From Flavobacterium sp. 270 (GTDB lineage Bacteria > Bacteroidota > Bacteroidia > Flavobacteriales > Flavobacteriaceae), in the NCBI RefSeq assembly GCF_004368785.1, contig NZ_SODM01000004.1, positions 50,521-114,520 of the forward strand: a stretch of 64,000 nucleotides of DNA, written 5' to 3'. Made by a program: the position numbers and the translations under genes. The notes below the pieces were generated by a model. The model saw only the letters and a list, made by a program, of their open reading frames with translations, was not told the DNA's origin and did no database searches. Below are positions 54,933 through 63,248 of this stretch, one piece after another (positions within the stretch are counted from its first letter, which is position 1; each line of letters begins with the position of its first letter).

Positions 54933-55871
54933 ATGGAAAACGACAAAAAACCAAAATTTACTGATTTTTACGAAACAGTGGAAATCATGGGCAATGAATT
55001 ATCAAACGGACACTTGGGAGATGAGGAATTTTCTTTTGTGAACTCACGCCTGCTGCATCGGGACCATACATTTCCGTGGAGCACTCCTTTATTTTATACT
55101 ACCTTTTTTTCAATAGGATTTCTTATAGAAGCCCAGGGTAAAATTATTGTTGACAAACAGCCATTTACTATTAAACCGGGAATGTTTTTTGTAAACAAGC
55201 CAGGAGAGCTCCAGCAGTTAACCTGGTATTCTGTTACTGAATCATACGGCTTGCTCTTTACAGAAAATTTCATTTCAAAATATGGCGGAATTTCAATTTA
55301 CAAGACCTTTCCATTTTTACTCTTTGAAAGACAGGTTCCTTTGCAAACCTCAAAAGAATTTAGAGCTGAACTGAAAAAAATACTTCTGCTAATAGTGGAG
55401 GAACTACAAAGAGACTCCCCTTTACAAAAAAAGATATGCGCCAATTTACTGACCAGATTTTTATTGAAAATTAAACAGGAATATTGGGAAGGGTATAAGA
55501 TCCATACTACGCCAGATCGTAATCCAGATATTCTAAAGGATTTTACACAAAATTTAGAATACCATTATGATCAATTATTACAGGGCAAAATTAATAGAAC
55601 GCTTTACATAAAAGATTACGCTGAAATGCAGCAACTCCATGAAAATTACCTCTCAAGTGTCTTAAAAGAAAAAACCGGAAAAACTGGCGGACAGTTAATC
55701 GCGGAAAAAACACTCAGCACTGCTAAAATTTTGATGGAGGATTCTCGCCATTCAATAAAGGAAATCGCTTATATGCTTGGTTTTTCCTACATGTCGTATT
55801 TCAGTATTTTCTTTAAGAAACATACTGGATTGTCACCGGCTGATTATCGAAAAAGAAACACAAAAGGATAA
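54933..55871 (+). CDS. AraC-family transcriptional regulator, type B (B2)
   Basis: A 312-residue regulator, paralogue of B1 (28176). Shared phrases are GHLGDEEFS, FPWSTPLFYTTFFSIGF-type strand, PFLLFERQVPLQTSKEF and an almost identical recognition part (KDYAEMQQLHENYLS, KEKTGKTGGQLIAEKTL). The near-identity of the DNA-binding half indicates the same target sequence as B1. It follows A3 by ~120 bp, as B1 follows A1. Confidence 0.88.
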   Translation: MENDKKPKFTDFYETVEIMGNELSNGHLGDEEFSFVNSRLLHRDHTFPWSTPLFYTTFFSIGFLIEAQGKIIVDKQPFTIKPGMFFVNKPGELQQLTWYSVTESYGLLFTENFISKYGGISIYKTFPFLLFERQVPLQTSKEFRAELKKILLLIVEELQRDSPLQKKICANLLTRFLLKIKQEYWEGYKIHTTPDRNPDILKDFTQNLEYHYDQLLQGKINRTLYIKDYAEMQQLHENYLSSVLKEKTGKTGGQLIAEKTLSTAKILMEDSRHSIKEIAYMLGFSYMSYFSIFFKKHTGLSPADYRKRNTKG

Positions 55872-55924
55872 AACCACATAGTAAAGAAATCTTATCCACT
55901 TTAATCTAAGGTTATTGTATTAAA

Positions 55925-55990
55925 GTCAACTCATAAGAATCTGTGAGTTAAGCAATCCGAATATAACTTCTGTCGTGAGTTTTAACTCAA
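55925..55990. repeat. Palindrome cluster between convergent AraC genes
   Basis: AACTCA (55929) / TGAGTT (55944) and TGAGTTTTAACTCA (55976-55989) repeat the same 6-mer in both orientations. No T run follows the stems, so these are not classic terminators. Confidence 0.35.
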
Positions 55991-55994
55991 CTGA

Positions 55995-56972
55995 TTACCA
56001 GCTTGGACGGATGTTTACACTATCGCCTCTGTAGATGTGCATTAGTTCATTTTGGGATTCATTAAAATCATTTCTTACTGCAATGGCAGTTTTATTTGTT
56101 TGCTTTTTATAGAAATTGTAAAACTGTTTAAGTTCAGCAAACGCATACAACTCAGCTATCTCCTTCATAGACTTATCTGTATTTTTAAGAAGATATGTAA
56201 TTTCATCAATCAATTTTGTGTTTATCCACTGATTGATTGTCCTGCCAGAACTTTTACTTATAATTTTGGCCAGATTATTTTCGCTTAAATTTAGTAACCC
56301 CGCATGTTCCCGTCCACGAAATAAGAAATCAATTTCTCCAGATGCAAGCATGTTAAAATTCTTGTCCATATTTCTGCAGAAAGCACTAAAAATAACATCG
56401 TTTTTTTCATTTTGATTTTCTATCTGCAATGTATCCTGACGTTGTTGAATGAGTAAAAGAATATGAATAAGAAGGTTTGAAATCATTTCATATCTGAAGG
56501 CTGTCATAGAAACCGCTTCATTATAAATTTCCAAGCAAAGGTCTTCAAACTGAGAAATATCTTTTTTACTAAAAAGATAATTTATTCCATTGCAGTTGTC
56601 CATTTCCAAAAAGTCATCCATACCTAGCGGTAAATTTTTTTCAATGAAATACCTGCTGAAACTAATATTATAAACAGTAATCATTTTAGTCCAGCCACTA
56701 GAGAAATATACATCTGGCCGCTTCATGAAAACATTTCCTGGTCCAACTTCAAAAACTTCATTTCCCGATACTAAAGTGCCTTCTCCATCCAGAACAATCA
56801 TGATAGTATAAAAATCAGGTCTGAATGTTGGCGTTAAATAAGGCATTTTTAATCCCATCTCATGTATTTTGAGAATAGCAAAATCATCTGTATCATTATA
56901 GGAGTAAACAGGTAAGTTCATAAAAGCGAGCATATCGCATAGTTTTTTCAAAGTGGTTAATTCTGGTTTCAT
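55995..56972 (-). CDS. AraC-family transcriptional regulator, type A (A4)
   Basis: A 325-residue regulator of the A group, convergent with B2. Start MKPELTTLKKLCD; sensor phrase TPTFRPDFYTIMIVLDGEGT; recognition end REHAGLLNLSENNLAKIIS and MKEIAELYAFAELKQFYNFY. It is the only AraC in this group on the minus strand. The C-terminal end is ~15 residues longer than in A3. Confidence 0.87.
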   Translation of the reverse strand: MKPELTTLKKLCDMLAFMNLPVYSYNDTDDFAILKIHEMGLKMPYLTPTFRPDFYTIMIVLDGEGTLVSGNEVFEVGPGNVFMKRPDVYFSSGWTKMITVYNISFSRYFIEKNLPLGMDDFLEMDNCNGINYLFSKKDISQFEDLCLEIYNEAVSMTAFRYEMISNLLIHILLLIQQRQDTLQIENQNEKNDVIFSAFCRNMDKNFNMLASGEIDFLFRGREHAGLLNLSENNLAKIISKSSGRTINQWINTKLIDEITYLLKNTDKSMKEIAELYAFAELKQFYNFYKKQTNKTAIAVRNDFNESQNELMHIYRGDSVNIRPSW

Positions 56973-57181
56973 ACTACTTTAACTGGTTTAAATTCTAATT
57001 TGCAAAGTTAAAACTTGATAAATTTACTAAAACATCTCATATTCACAAATTAAAGAATATCACTTGTGTAACGAGAATCTTAAGATATCCAGTTTTTTTA
57101 CATTTAAAAATATATTTTAAATATTCAATTAAATATCAAGTTATATGGTCTTATTTTGTTCCTGTCACAACACAGCCAAAT

Positions 57182-57217
57182 GGCGCCAATTGAAGACAAT
57201 TGGACGCCTTTTTTTGT
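57182..57217 (+). terminator. Orphan terminator-like hairpin
   Basis: Stem GGCG...CAATTG / CAATTG...CGCC (GGCGCCAATTG and CAATTGGACGCC) with a loop AAGA and seven T after it. No plus-strand gene is upstream for more than 1 kb, so a small transcript or a lost gene may be involved. Confidence 0.6.
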
Positions 57218-57367
57218 AACCTGACTAATTTAGTATGCTAAGGAATAGTAATATACCATGTTTACTGCATCAGTATAAAAGGTGCATAATTAATAAAGCT
57301 GAAAGGCCCGCTACAGTAATTGGGCCTGAATATGCAGTTCTCCAAAATAAAAAGGGCTGTCCGGCAG

Positions 57368-57448
57368 CCTAGCCCTGATAGCAGTTGAAATACTTTTGTG
57401 CCGGACCCTGCACAAAAGATTGGAACGTATAGCGGGAAAAAGCTCCCT
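57368..57448 (+). ncRNA. Conserved structured repeat, copy 2 (possibly Flavo-1-like RNA)
   Basis: Flanks CCTAGCCCTGATAGCAGT and GATTGGAACGTATAGCGGGA match copy 1 at 14627. The stem CTTTTGTGC (57393) / GCACAAAAG (57410) is perfect and differs in sequence from the copy 1 stem while keeping pairing. The family name Flavo-1 is a guess from memory. Confidence 0.45.
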
Positions 57449-57590
57449 AAAAAAATAGTATATACAATTGAGAATAATGATTGCTCTGAACTAAATTCCG
57501 CCAGCAGCCCTTAACAATCCATTAACGTAATCTCTATTAATCCATACCCTGCAGCATTATGCTCGGCTTTTGTACAATTAAAAAACAGCC

Positions 57591-58097
57591 TTATTTTAAA
57601 TTATTAAGCTGCTCCTGTACTTTTTTGTGCCTCTCACTGCCCGTTCCGGAGCAGTCAGACAAAGGCCTTTCATCCATCATCAAATGAAAATCCACGATCA
57701 CTTCTTTTTTATTATAGATATCGATGTAATCGGTCTCAACTGCCAGGTAGGGATAGACCACAGCTTGCAGGTAAAATGAATTACTCTGCAGGTTTCGGGT
57801 CCTGAAAGAATATTCACCCTGCTGGGTGGTAAAAAATTTAAAACAGCCGTCGGTCAATTGTGAACTCCTGAGGGGTTTGCGAGTTTTTACATCAAGGACG
57901 TGCTCGCGAATAGTTACGCTTGTCTCGTCCTTTATCAGAAAATCAACAGTCTCCGGTGTACTGCCCGGCTACCCTTTACCTATAGTCACAGTATATCCTC
58001 CTTTGTTATTAGTCGGGATCAATTTTGTCTGCACAATAGAACATCCGCTCATACACCAACCAACCAATAGTAAAACGATATTTTTATGTTTTTTCAT
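57591..58097 (-). pseudogene. Lipoprotein gene with an in-frame amber stop
   Basis: From ATG 58097 a lipoprotein signal (IVLLLVGWCMSGC, Cys19) leads to SIVQTKLIPTNN and then TAG at 57969-57971 after about 42 codons. The same frame continues (STPETVDFLIKDETSVTIREH..., KPLRSSQLTDGCFKFFTTQQ) to 57591 with no other stop. The continuation looks like a carboxypeptidase-regulatory-like domain. The whole would be ~168 residues. A single nonsense mutation is the simplest reading, with readthrough possible. Confidence 0.7.
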
Positions 58098-58107
58098 GAT
58101 ACATATA

Positions 58108-58376
58108 TTAGCATCCTGCTTTTTTACCTTTTTGAGCTTTGACATTACCCAGATCATCTTGCCCCTGAACTCAATTTCAACGGTATTGGATATTCTTTTT
58201 CTGTCTGCCTCAGGCAACTTCATCAATGCATCGGTTTCTATAAGCCCGTCCCCCCCAGGCCATATATTTATAAAATTGTTTATCCAAATTATAACCTTTA
58301 CTGAGGCCATAAGCCTCAAAGGCATCTGCAAAAGATTTTACAAAGCTCCTTGCAATTTCTTCAATCTGCGCCGCAT
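58108..58376 (-). pseudogene. Tail fragment of a large protein, two frameshifts
   Basis: Three frames read in order KLNAAQIEEIARSFVKSF... KYMAWGG, then DGLIETDALMKLPEADRKRI..., then QDDLGNVKAQKGKKAGC and TAA at 58108. The shifts lie at the G7 run (C run 58250-58256) and near the G4 run (58162-58165). It resembles the conserved C-terminal end of large RHS-like/surface proteins. It abuts the stop of the 300-residue gene, so it is probably a recombination scar. Similarity by eye only. Confidence 0.45.
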
Positions 58377-59279
58377 TTAATTTTTATACTTTGTCAAATA
58401 AATTTTATCTTCAAAAAGATAGATCTCAATATTTAAAAATGTTTCAGAATTGTCGTGTTTAACCGCAAAATTATAATAACCGCTGTCTCTTTCATAACGT
58501 GATTCAGATCGGCGTTCTAAATTCATAAACTCAAAACTTACTTTATAAGATCCGGGTCTGAGTGGATAAAAGAGGAAATGGACTTTCCTTTTACTTTCCT
58601 TGACAACTTCCAAACTTTCATTATGACTGTTATCTGGTAAAATAGCCTCAATTACTTTTTTAGGCATAAAGCTGTTGCAGAATTCATCAATTTTTCCTGC
58701 CTGAAGTAAATCTGCCAGATATTCGCCTTTTTTTATTGGATCTTCAATACTAGCCGACATCAAAATCGGGGTACTTTTTTCTATACTCTTTTTTGTCCAA
58801 AACGATACAGTATCTGCAAGTATCAATCGGTTTTCAAAAAATCCAATTTCAGGGAAAAAAATTCTTATCGTTTTACTATTTTTTTCAAAATTAAAACCAT
58901 TTTTTATCGATCTGTAAAGTAGTTGATCTCCAAATTTCTTGTACACCCATCTAAAATTTTCAGAAATTAAATCCGATCGTTTCACATTGTAAAACCTCAG
59001 TGTGTCCAAAATCATAGAAAGCTTTTTCTGATTAAGACTGTCAACCTTTTTTGCATAAGATTCTATATAATATTTCTTGCCTGAAAATGGTACATACTTA
59101 AGTTTATTACTCATGCCAGACAACGAATGAGCTTTTAAATAAGCATTAAATGCATTATCATCATTAACACAATCCAAAAGATCATACAGTACACAATTGG
59201 GTAGTTTAGTCTGTGCGGATACAAAATTGAAACTGTAAAAAAAGGTAATCATATAAACATAAAACAATTTTAAAGCCAT
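58377..59279 (-). CDS. Secreted hypothetical protein
   Basis: A 300-residue protein with signal peptide (MALKLFYVYMITFFYSFNFVSA). Mature part is rich in Tyr/Lys with strands such as HFLFYPLRPGSYKVSFEFM. No family that I know. Its stop abuts the tail fragment at 58376, which may mean that this gene was inserted into or recombined with a surface-protein locus. No operon partner is certain. Confidence 0.6.
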   Translation of the reverse strand: MALKLFYVYMITFFYSFNFVSAQTKLPNCVLYDLLDCVNDDNAFNAYLKAHSLSGMSNKLKYVPFSGKKYYIESYAKKVDSLNQKKLSMILDTLRFYNVKRSDLISENFRWVYKKFGDQLLYRSIKNGFNFEKNSKTIRIFFPEIGFFENRLILADTVSFWTKKSIEKSTPILMSASIEDPIKKGEYLADLLQAGKIDEFCNSFMPKKVIEAILPDNSHNESLEVVKESKRKVHFLFYPLRPGSYKVSFEFMNLERRSESRYERDSGYYNFAVKHDNSETFLNIEIYLFEDKIYLTKYKN

Positions 59280-59605
59280 AGAAGAAATTGTATTAATTAT
59301 TCATCGTTGTCAAATTCTTTATACCAAAAAACATATAATGCTTTTTTGTGGGGGAATATGCTGACAAATATAAAAATTAAATACAAAGGGATTTTTTTTA
59401 ATTACAGAGGGACTTGATACTATTTCTGCCTCAAAAAGCTGAGGCCAATTAAGAATCTAAATCTTGAGATTTACAAGTTTTAATTTTCGTCGCATAATCG
59501 TCGCAAATCATTTTTGGAGTTGCCTTCAATTTACCACAAAAACATAAGGCATTTTTTATCATATTTTTACTTGTATAATTTTTATGGCAGAATCGTGGCA
59601 TAGCA

Positions 59606-59639
59606 CTTGGCAAAAAATCAAAAAATCTGCATTGCCAAG
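59606..59639. repeat. Inverted repeat CTTGGCAA / TTGCCAAG
   Basis: Perfect 8-bp arms separated by 18 bases; TGGCA also recurs at 59585 and 59596 at about one helical turn. Probable protein-binding site or weak hairpin. Confidence 0.45.
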
Positions 59640-59982
59640 GTTTGGGGAATGATGATTCGAATATTTAAAGGATTTATTTTTAAATAAGATTAGAGTTACA
59701 GCCAAAATTTGATCTAAATTGTTAGGATATTCTTTATATATTTTTATCTGTTTATTGTTACAGAAAAACCGCGGGATAGCGTTTTCAATTAACCAGAAAG
59801 CTCGATGAGTACTTATGCTTTAGCCAAAACAACGAGATGCTCTATAATACTTTCGATAAAGTATACACTATCTATGATGTAATGTTTGTTCTCAAAACCA
59901 TTATGTATACTGCCCATTTTGGTGGACGAATAAACAAAACGAATTAGGACGTTTAAACAAAATAGTCGCTTATTATACCTTT

Positions 59983-59990
59983 TACCTTTG
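59983..59990 (+). promoter_or_regulatory. -7 box TACCTTTG of the SDR-araC unit
   Basis: Exact TAnnTTTG, 28 bp before the ATG at 60019. No clear -33 box. Confidence 0.5.
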
Positions 59991-60018
59991 TCCATTATAA
60001 TAATTAAAATTAAAAAAA

Positions 60019-61014
60019 ATGGAACAGAATAATTATCAGGGCGCTTTACAAAAATCTATCCATTCTGGATTTAACGCAGCATCAACAACAATGGAAGTTA
60101 TAAAAGGAATTGATCTAACAGGAAAAACGGCTATTGTAACGGGTGGAAATACTGGTCTTGGCTTAGAAACTGTAAAAACACTTTCAGCTGCAGGAGCATC
60201 AATCATTGTACCTGCAAGGAATGTAGAAAAAGCAGAAAGAAATCTGCAGGGAATTTTCAATGTTACTATAGAAGAAATGGATTTAATGAATCCTGATTCT
60301 ATCAGCATTTTTGCCCAAAAATATATAGATTCTGGCAGACCGCTTCACTTACTCATTAACAATGCCGGAATTATGTGGGTCCCGCTTCGCAGGGACAGAC
60401 GTGGTTATGAATCACAGCTGGCTACTAATTATCTGGCCTTGTTCCAGCTTACTGCTAAATTATGGCCTGCTTTGAAAAAAGCTGAAGGCGCAAGAGTAGT
60501 CAATGTATCGTCTGGCGGGCATCAGTTTTCTAATTTTAATTTTGAGGATCCCAATTTCCTTTTACGCGAATACGAAACACTTCAAGCGTACGGTCAGTCC
60601 AAAACAGCAGTCAATCTTTTTTCATTAGAATTAGACAACCGTGCCAAATCCTATGATGTACGCAGTTATTCGCTATGTCCCGGCGCTGTTGGAGGAACAG
60701 AATTAGGCAGAGAAGCACCTGTTGATTTATTTCAAAAGCTGGGTTTCAGCGATGCAGAAGGTAATATACTGCCGGAAGTTGCCGCTTCGTTAAAAACCGT
60801 TGAACAGGGTGCTGCCACAACAGTCTGGGCAGCTACAAGTCCGCTTCTAAATACAATCGGCGGGGTTTATTGCGAGAACGCAGATATCGCTGAATTGCGT
60901 TCTGACACCTCAGTGATCGGAGGGGTCAAACCTTATTCCCTAGATCAAGAAAATGCAGAAAGATTGTGGAAATTAAGCGAGAATCTAACAGGAATAAAAT
61001 TTAATATTCGTTAA
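60019..61014 (+). CDS. Short-chain dehydrogenase/reductase
   Basis: A 331-residue oxidoreductase with the SDR fold: TGGNTGLG (41-48, cofactor), NNAG (114-117), Ser164/165 (VSSGG) and Tyr191-xxx-Lys195 (YGQSK). Length and the N-terminal extension (~30 residues) resemble light-dependent protochlorophyllide-reductase/retinol-dehydrogenase-like SDRs. Substrate is unknown. It is followed by an AraC gene 29 bp later in the same transcript. Confidence 0.92.
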   Translation: MEQNNYQGALQKSIHSGFNAASTTMEVIKGIDLTGKTAIVTGGNTGLGLETVKTLSAAGASIIVPARNVEKAERNLQGIFNVTIEEMDLMNPDSISIFAQKYIDSGRPLHLLINNAGIMWVPLRRDRRGYESQLATNYLALFQLTAKLWPALKKAEGARVVNVSSGGHQFSNFNFEDPNFLLREYETLQAYGQSKTAVNLFSLELDNRAKSYDVRSYSLCPGAVGGTELGREAPVDLFQKLGFSDAEGNILPEVAASLKTVEQGAATTVWAATSPLLNTIGGVYCENADIAELRSDTSVIGGVKPYSLDQENAERLWKLSENLTGIKFNIR

Positions 61015-61043
61015 TATTTGTATCTTTATACCACATCAGTACT

Positions 61044-61856
61044 ATGGATTATCAGGTAAATTATATAAACCCAGAAATTAAACTTTCTCATTACAGCGGT
61101 AAATTGTTTAAGACAGAAGCGGCATTTGATGACCATTTGCTGGTGTGGTTGATTTCAGGAGAAACAAAAATTATTCAGGCTGACGAAACTTTCGTATTTG
61201 TCGCAGGAAGTACTTTCCTTATACCAAGAAACCAGCTGGCCACTATAATAAACAAACCTAAAGGGGGACTGCCGCATAAGGCTGTAGCTATGCATCTGAA
61301 GACTGAAAGATTACAGGAAATTTATGGTAATGAAAATGCAAGACCAAAAACGGTACAGTCAAAAATATTCAGTTTTGATAAACATCCGCTGTTAGAAAGC
61401 TGTCTGGCTTCGCTTATTCCTTACTTTGAAATGCAGGAGAACTTTCCCGAGCATATTGCTTCATTAAAGATCAATGAAGCAGTTTTCATTCTCAAAACTA
61501 TTGAAAAAGATATAGACAGTATTTTAGCTGACTTTGAAGAGCCTGGGAAAATCGATTTACTACCTTTTATGGAAAAAAACTTTATGTTTAATCTGCCTTT
61601 GGAAAAGTTCGGATATCTGACAGGACGAAGTCTCACCACTTTCAAACGTGATTTTTACAAAGCATTCAGTTCTACTCCGCAAAGATGGCTGACAAAAAAA
61701 AGATTGGAAGCGGCACATTATCTGCTGGCGCAGAAAAATAAAAAACCAGTTGAAGTATTTTATGAAACGGGGTTTGAGAATTTTTCACATTTTTCTTTTG
61801 CATTTAAAAAACATTATGGCTACCCGCCAAGTGCACTAAATATCTCCGATACTTAA
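61044..61856 (+). CDS. AraC-family transcriptional regulator
   Basis: A 270-residue regulator with a cupin-like N-terminal sensor (FVAGSTFLIPRNQLATI) and AraC recognition helices (FGYLTGRSLTTFKRDFYK and PVEVFYETGFENFSHFSFAF, ending FKKHYGYPPSALN). It belongs to a different AraC subgroup from A-C. Co-transcribed with the SDR gene, which it may regulate. Confidence 0.87.
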   Translation: MDYQVNYINPEIKLSHYSGKLFKTEAAFDDHLLVWLISGETKIIQADETFVFVAGSTFLIPRNQLATIINKPKGGLPHKAVAMHLKTERLQEIYGNENARPKTVQSKIFSFDKHPLLESCLASLIPYFEMQENFPEHIASLKINEAVFILKTIEKDIDSILADFEEPGKIDLLPFMEKNFMFNLPLEKFGYLTGRSLTTFKRDFYKAFSSTPQRWLTKKRLEAAHYLLAQKNKKPVEVFYETGFENFSHFSFAFKKHYGYPPSALNISDT

Positions 61857-62100
61857 ATAAATCTCATTATTTTATTAATAGTCTGACTTTTTTCACGATT
61901 AAATGTTTCTGCTTTAAAACTGAAATGATAGTAATTCTTCACATAATACTAAATCCAAAACCTTTTTCTTTACTCAAGAATTACAACACTAAAAATCAAA
62001 CGATTAAAGAAAAAAAATAATTAACTTTATAGAGCGGTAATCTTGCAAATTACAATTCAGTCGGATATCCTTTTTTTGATTTAACCTAAACCACTATATC

Positions 62101-62178
62101 ATGAAAAAACTATTAAAATCGTCAATTACGCTTTTCGCAATCACGCAGTACCCTATATATTCATTCACCCCGCCATAA
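62101..62178 (+). pseudogene. Truncated signal-peptide frame (25 codons)
   Basis: ATG then MKKLLKSSITLFAITQ and a stop after 25 codons. It looks like the start of an exported protein whose body is missing. It could also be a leader peptide, but no attenuator hairpin was noticed. Confidence 0.3.
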
Positions 62179-62332
62179 AAAATTAAATCTAAAGTATAGC
62201 GCGCTCTAAGCTGTCTCAATTCTCGATGTTATATTTTATAATAGGTTATAGAAAAATCGGAGCAAAACCGACAGCTGCGATAACATCTTTGCTATTGTTA
62301 TAAATTAATTAATAAGATATAAAAATTATTAA

Positions 62333-62365
62333 TTTGATTTATACTCGGAATTGGGAATACATTTG
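62333..62365 (+). promoter_or_regulatory. Promoter TTTG-N21-TACATTTG of the secreted hydrolase
   Basis: TTTG at 62333-62336 and TACATTTG at 62358-62365 match the Bacteroidota promoter form. Start near 62372, 28 bp before ATG 62400, which argues against the upstream ATG at 62334. Confidence 0.6.
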
Positions 62366-62399
62366 CTTAATAATTTTAAATAAATTTTATCCGATAATA

Positions 62400-63182
62400 A
62401 TGAAAACAAAATCTTCTACACAGTTCTTAAAGTATGCTTTTTCACTAGCATTACTCTTATTGGTATCCGTTAGCGTTATGGCTCAAGCAAAACCAGCGGT
62501 AAAAAATATTGTTCTTGTACACGGAGCCTTTGCTGATGGCTCAGGTTTCAAGGTGCTTTATGATATCCTTACGAAAAAAGGTTATAATGTAACAGTAGTT
62601 CAAAACCCTCTCAGCTCACTCGAAGCAGACGTTGCAGCAACTAATGATGTCCTTGACAGACAGGACGGACCAACAATTCTTGCAGGCCATTCTTATGGAG
62701 GGTCCGTTATAACTGAAGCGGGAAATCATAAAAATGTTGTGGCACTCGTTTACATCGCAGCATTTCAACCAGACCAAGGTGAATCAGCATTAGATTGGGC
62801 GAAAAAATTACCTCCGGCACCGGAAAACGGTATATTGCCTCCAGATGCAAAAGGCAATATATATTATGATAAAGCCAAATACCACAAAGGTTTTTGTGCT
62901 GACCTTACCAAAGGAGAGGCAGATTTTATGTATGCATCACAAGGGGCATTCAATATTAAGGCAATTGATGGCAAAATAACCCAGGCGGCTTGGAAGACCA
63001 AACCATCATACGGCATTGTGGCAACTGAAGATAAAAGCATTGTACCGGATACAGAACGTAATATGTATAAACGCTCTAATACAAAAATCACAGAAATTAA
63101 AGCCAGCCACGTGGTATTTATCTCCCATCCTCAAGAGGTTGCTGATATAATTATCAAGGCTTCCCAAGAAGTTAAGAAATAA
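62400..63182 (+). CDS. Secreted alpha/beta hydrolase, paralogue of the gene at 41706
   Basis: A 260-residue serine hydrolase with signal peptide (FLKYAFSLALLLLVSVSVMA). Motifs: VLVHGAFADGSGFKV, GHSYGG (Ser), SHVVFISHPQEVAD (His). It matches the cytoplasmic protein at 41706 along its whole length, so the pair would act on similar substrates in two compartments. Promoter and terminator are both visible, so it is a single-gene transcript, although RidA follows closely. Confidence 0.92.
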   Translation: MKTKSSTQFLKYAFSLALLLLVSVSVMAQAKPAVKNIVLVHGAFADGSGFKVLYDILTKKGYNVTVVQNPLSSLEADVAATNDVLDRQDGPTILAGHSYGGSVITEAGNHKNVVALVYIAAFQPDQGESALDWAKKLPPAPENGILPPDAKGNIYYDKAKYHKGFCADLTKGEADFMYASQGAFNIKAIDGKITQAAWKTKPSYGIVATEDKSIVPDTERNMYKRSNTKITEIKASHVVFISHPQEVADIIIKASQEVKK

Positions 63183-63196
63183 TATAATGAACAGTA

Positions 63197-63236
63197 AAAC
63201 AAACTCCGGATAAACTCCGGAGTTTGTTTTTTAAAA
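63197..63236 (+). terminator. Rho-independent terminator
   Basis: Stem AAACAAACTCCGG / CCGGAGTTTGTTT with loop ATAAACT and a T tail. Between the hydrolase stop (63182) and the RidA ATG (63249). Confidence 0.85.
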
Positions 63237-63248
63237 CCACACGCAAAA

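Larger units (their letters stand above)
56973..57590. other. Gene-free region with an orphan terminator and RNA-like repeat
   Basis: No supported gene. It contains an orphan hairpin terminator at 57182 and copy 2 of the structured repeat at 57368. Confidence 0.6.
59280..60018. other. Long intergenic region before the SDR gene
   Basis: No supported gene (a 60-codon minus frame at 59813 is not convincing). It contains AGATTTACAAGTTTTA (59467-59482, as in C2), TCGTCGCA twice (59487, 59498), an inverted repeat at 59606-59639 and the SDR -7 box. Confidence 0.5.
61857..62399. other. Intergenic region with truncated leader frame and promoter
   Basis: Contains a 25-codon signal-peptide-like frame (62101-62178) and the hydrolase promoter (62333-62365). 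Otherwise AT-rich with nothing recognised. Confidence 0.5.

Noticed and set aside
59585..59600. Sigma-54 promoter TGGCA-N-TGGC
   Set aside because: The -12 part is TGGC rather than TTGC, and the site is ~420 bp from the gene; kept only as a weak note.
59813..59995. 60-codon minus frame upstream of the SDR gene
   Set aside because: No similarity, no promoter on that strand, and it covers the SDR promoter region.
63197..63236. Operator palindrome before the RidA gene
   Set aside because: Stem plus T run fits a terminator of the hydrolase gene better.
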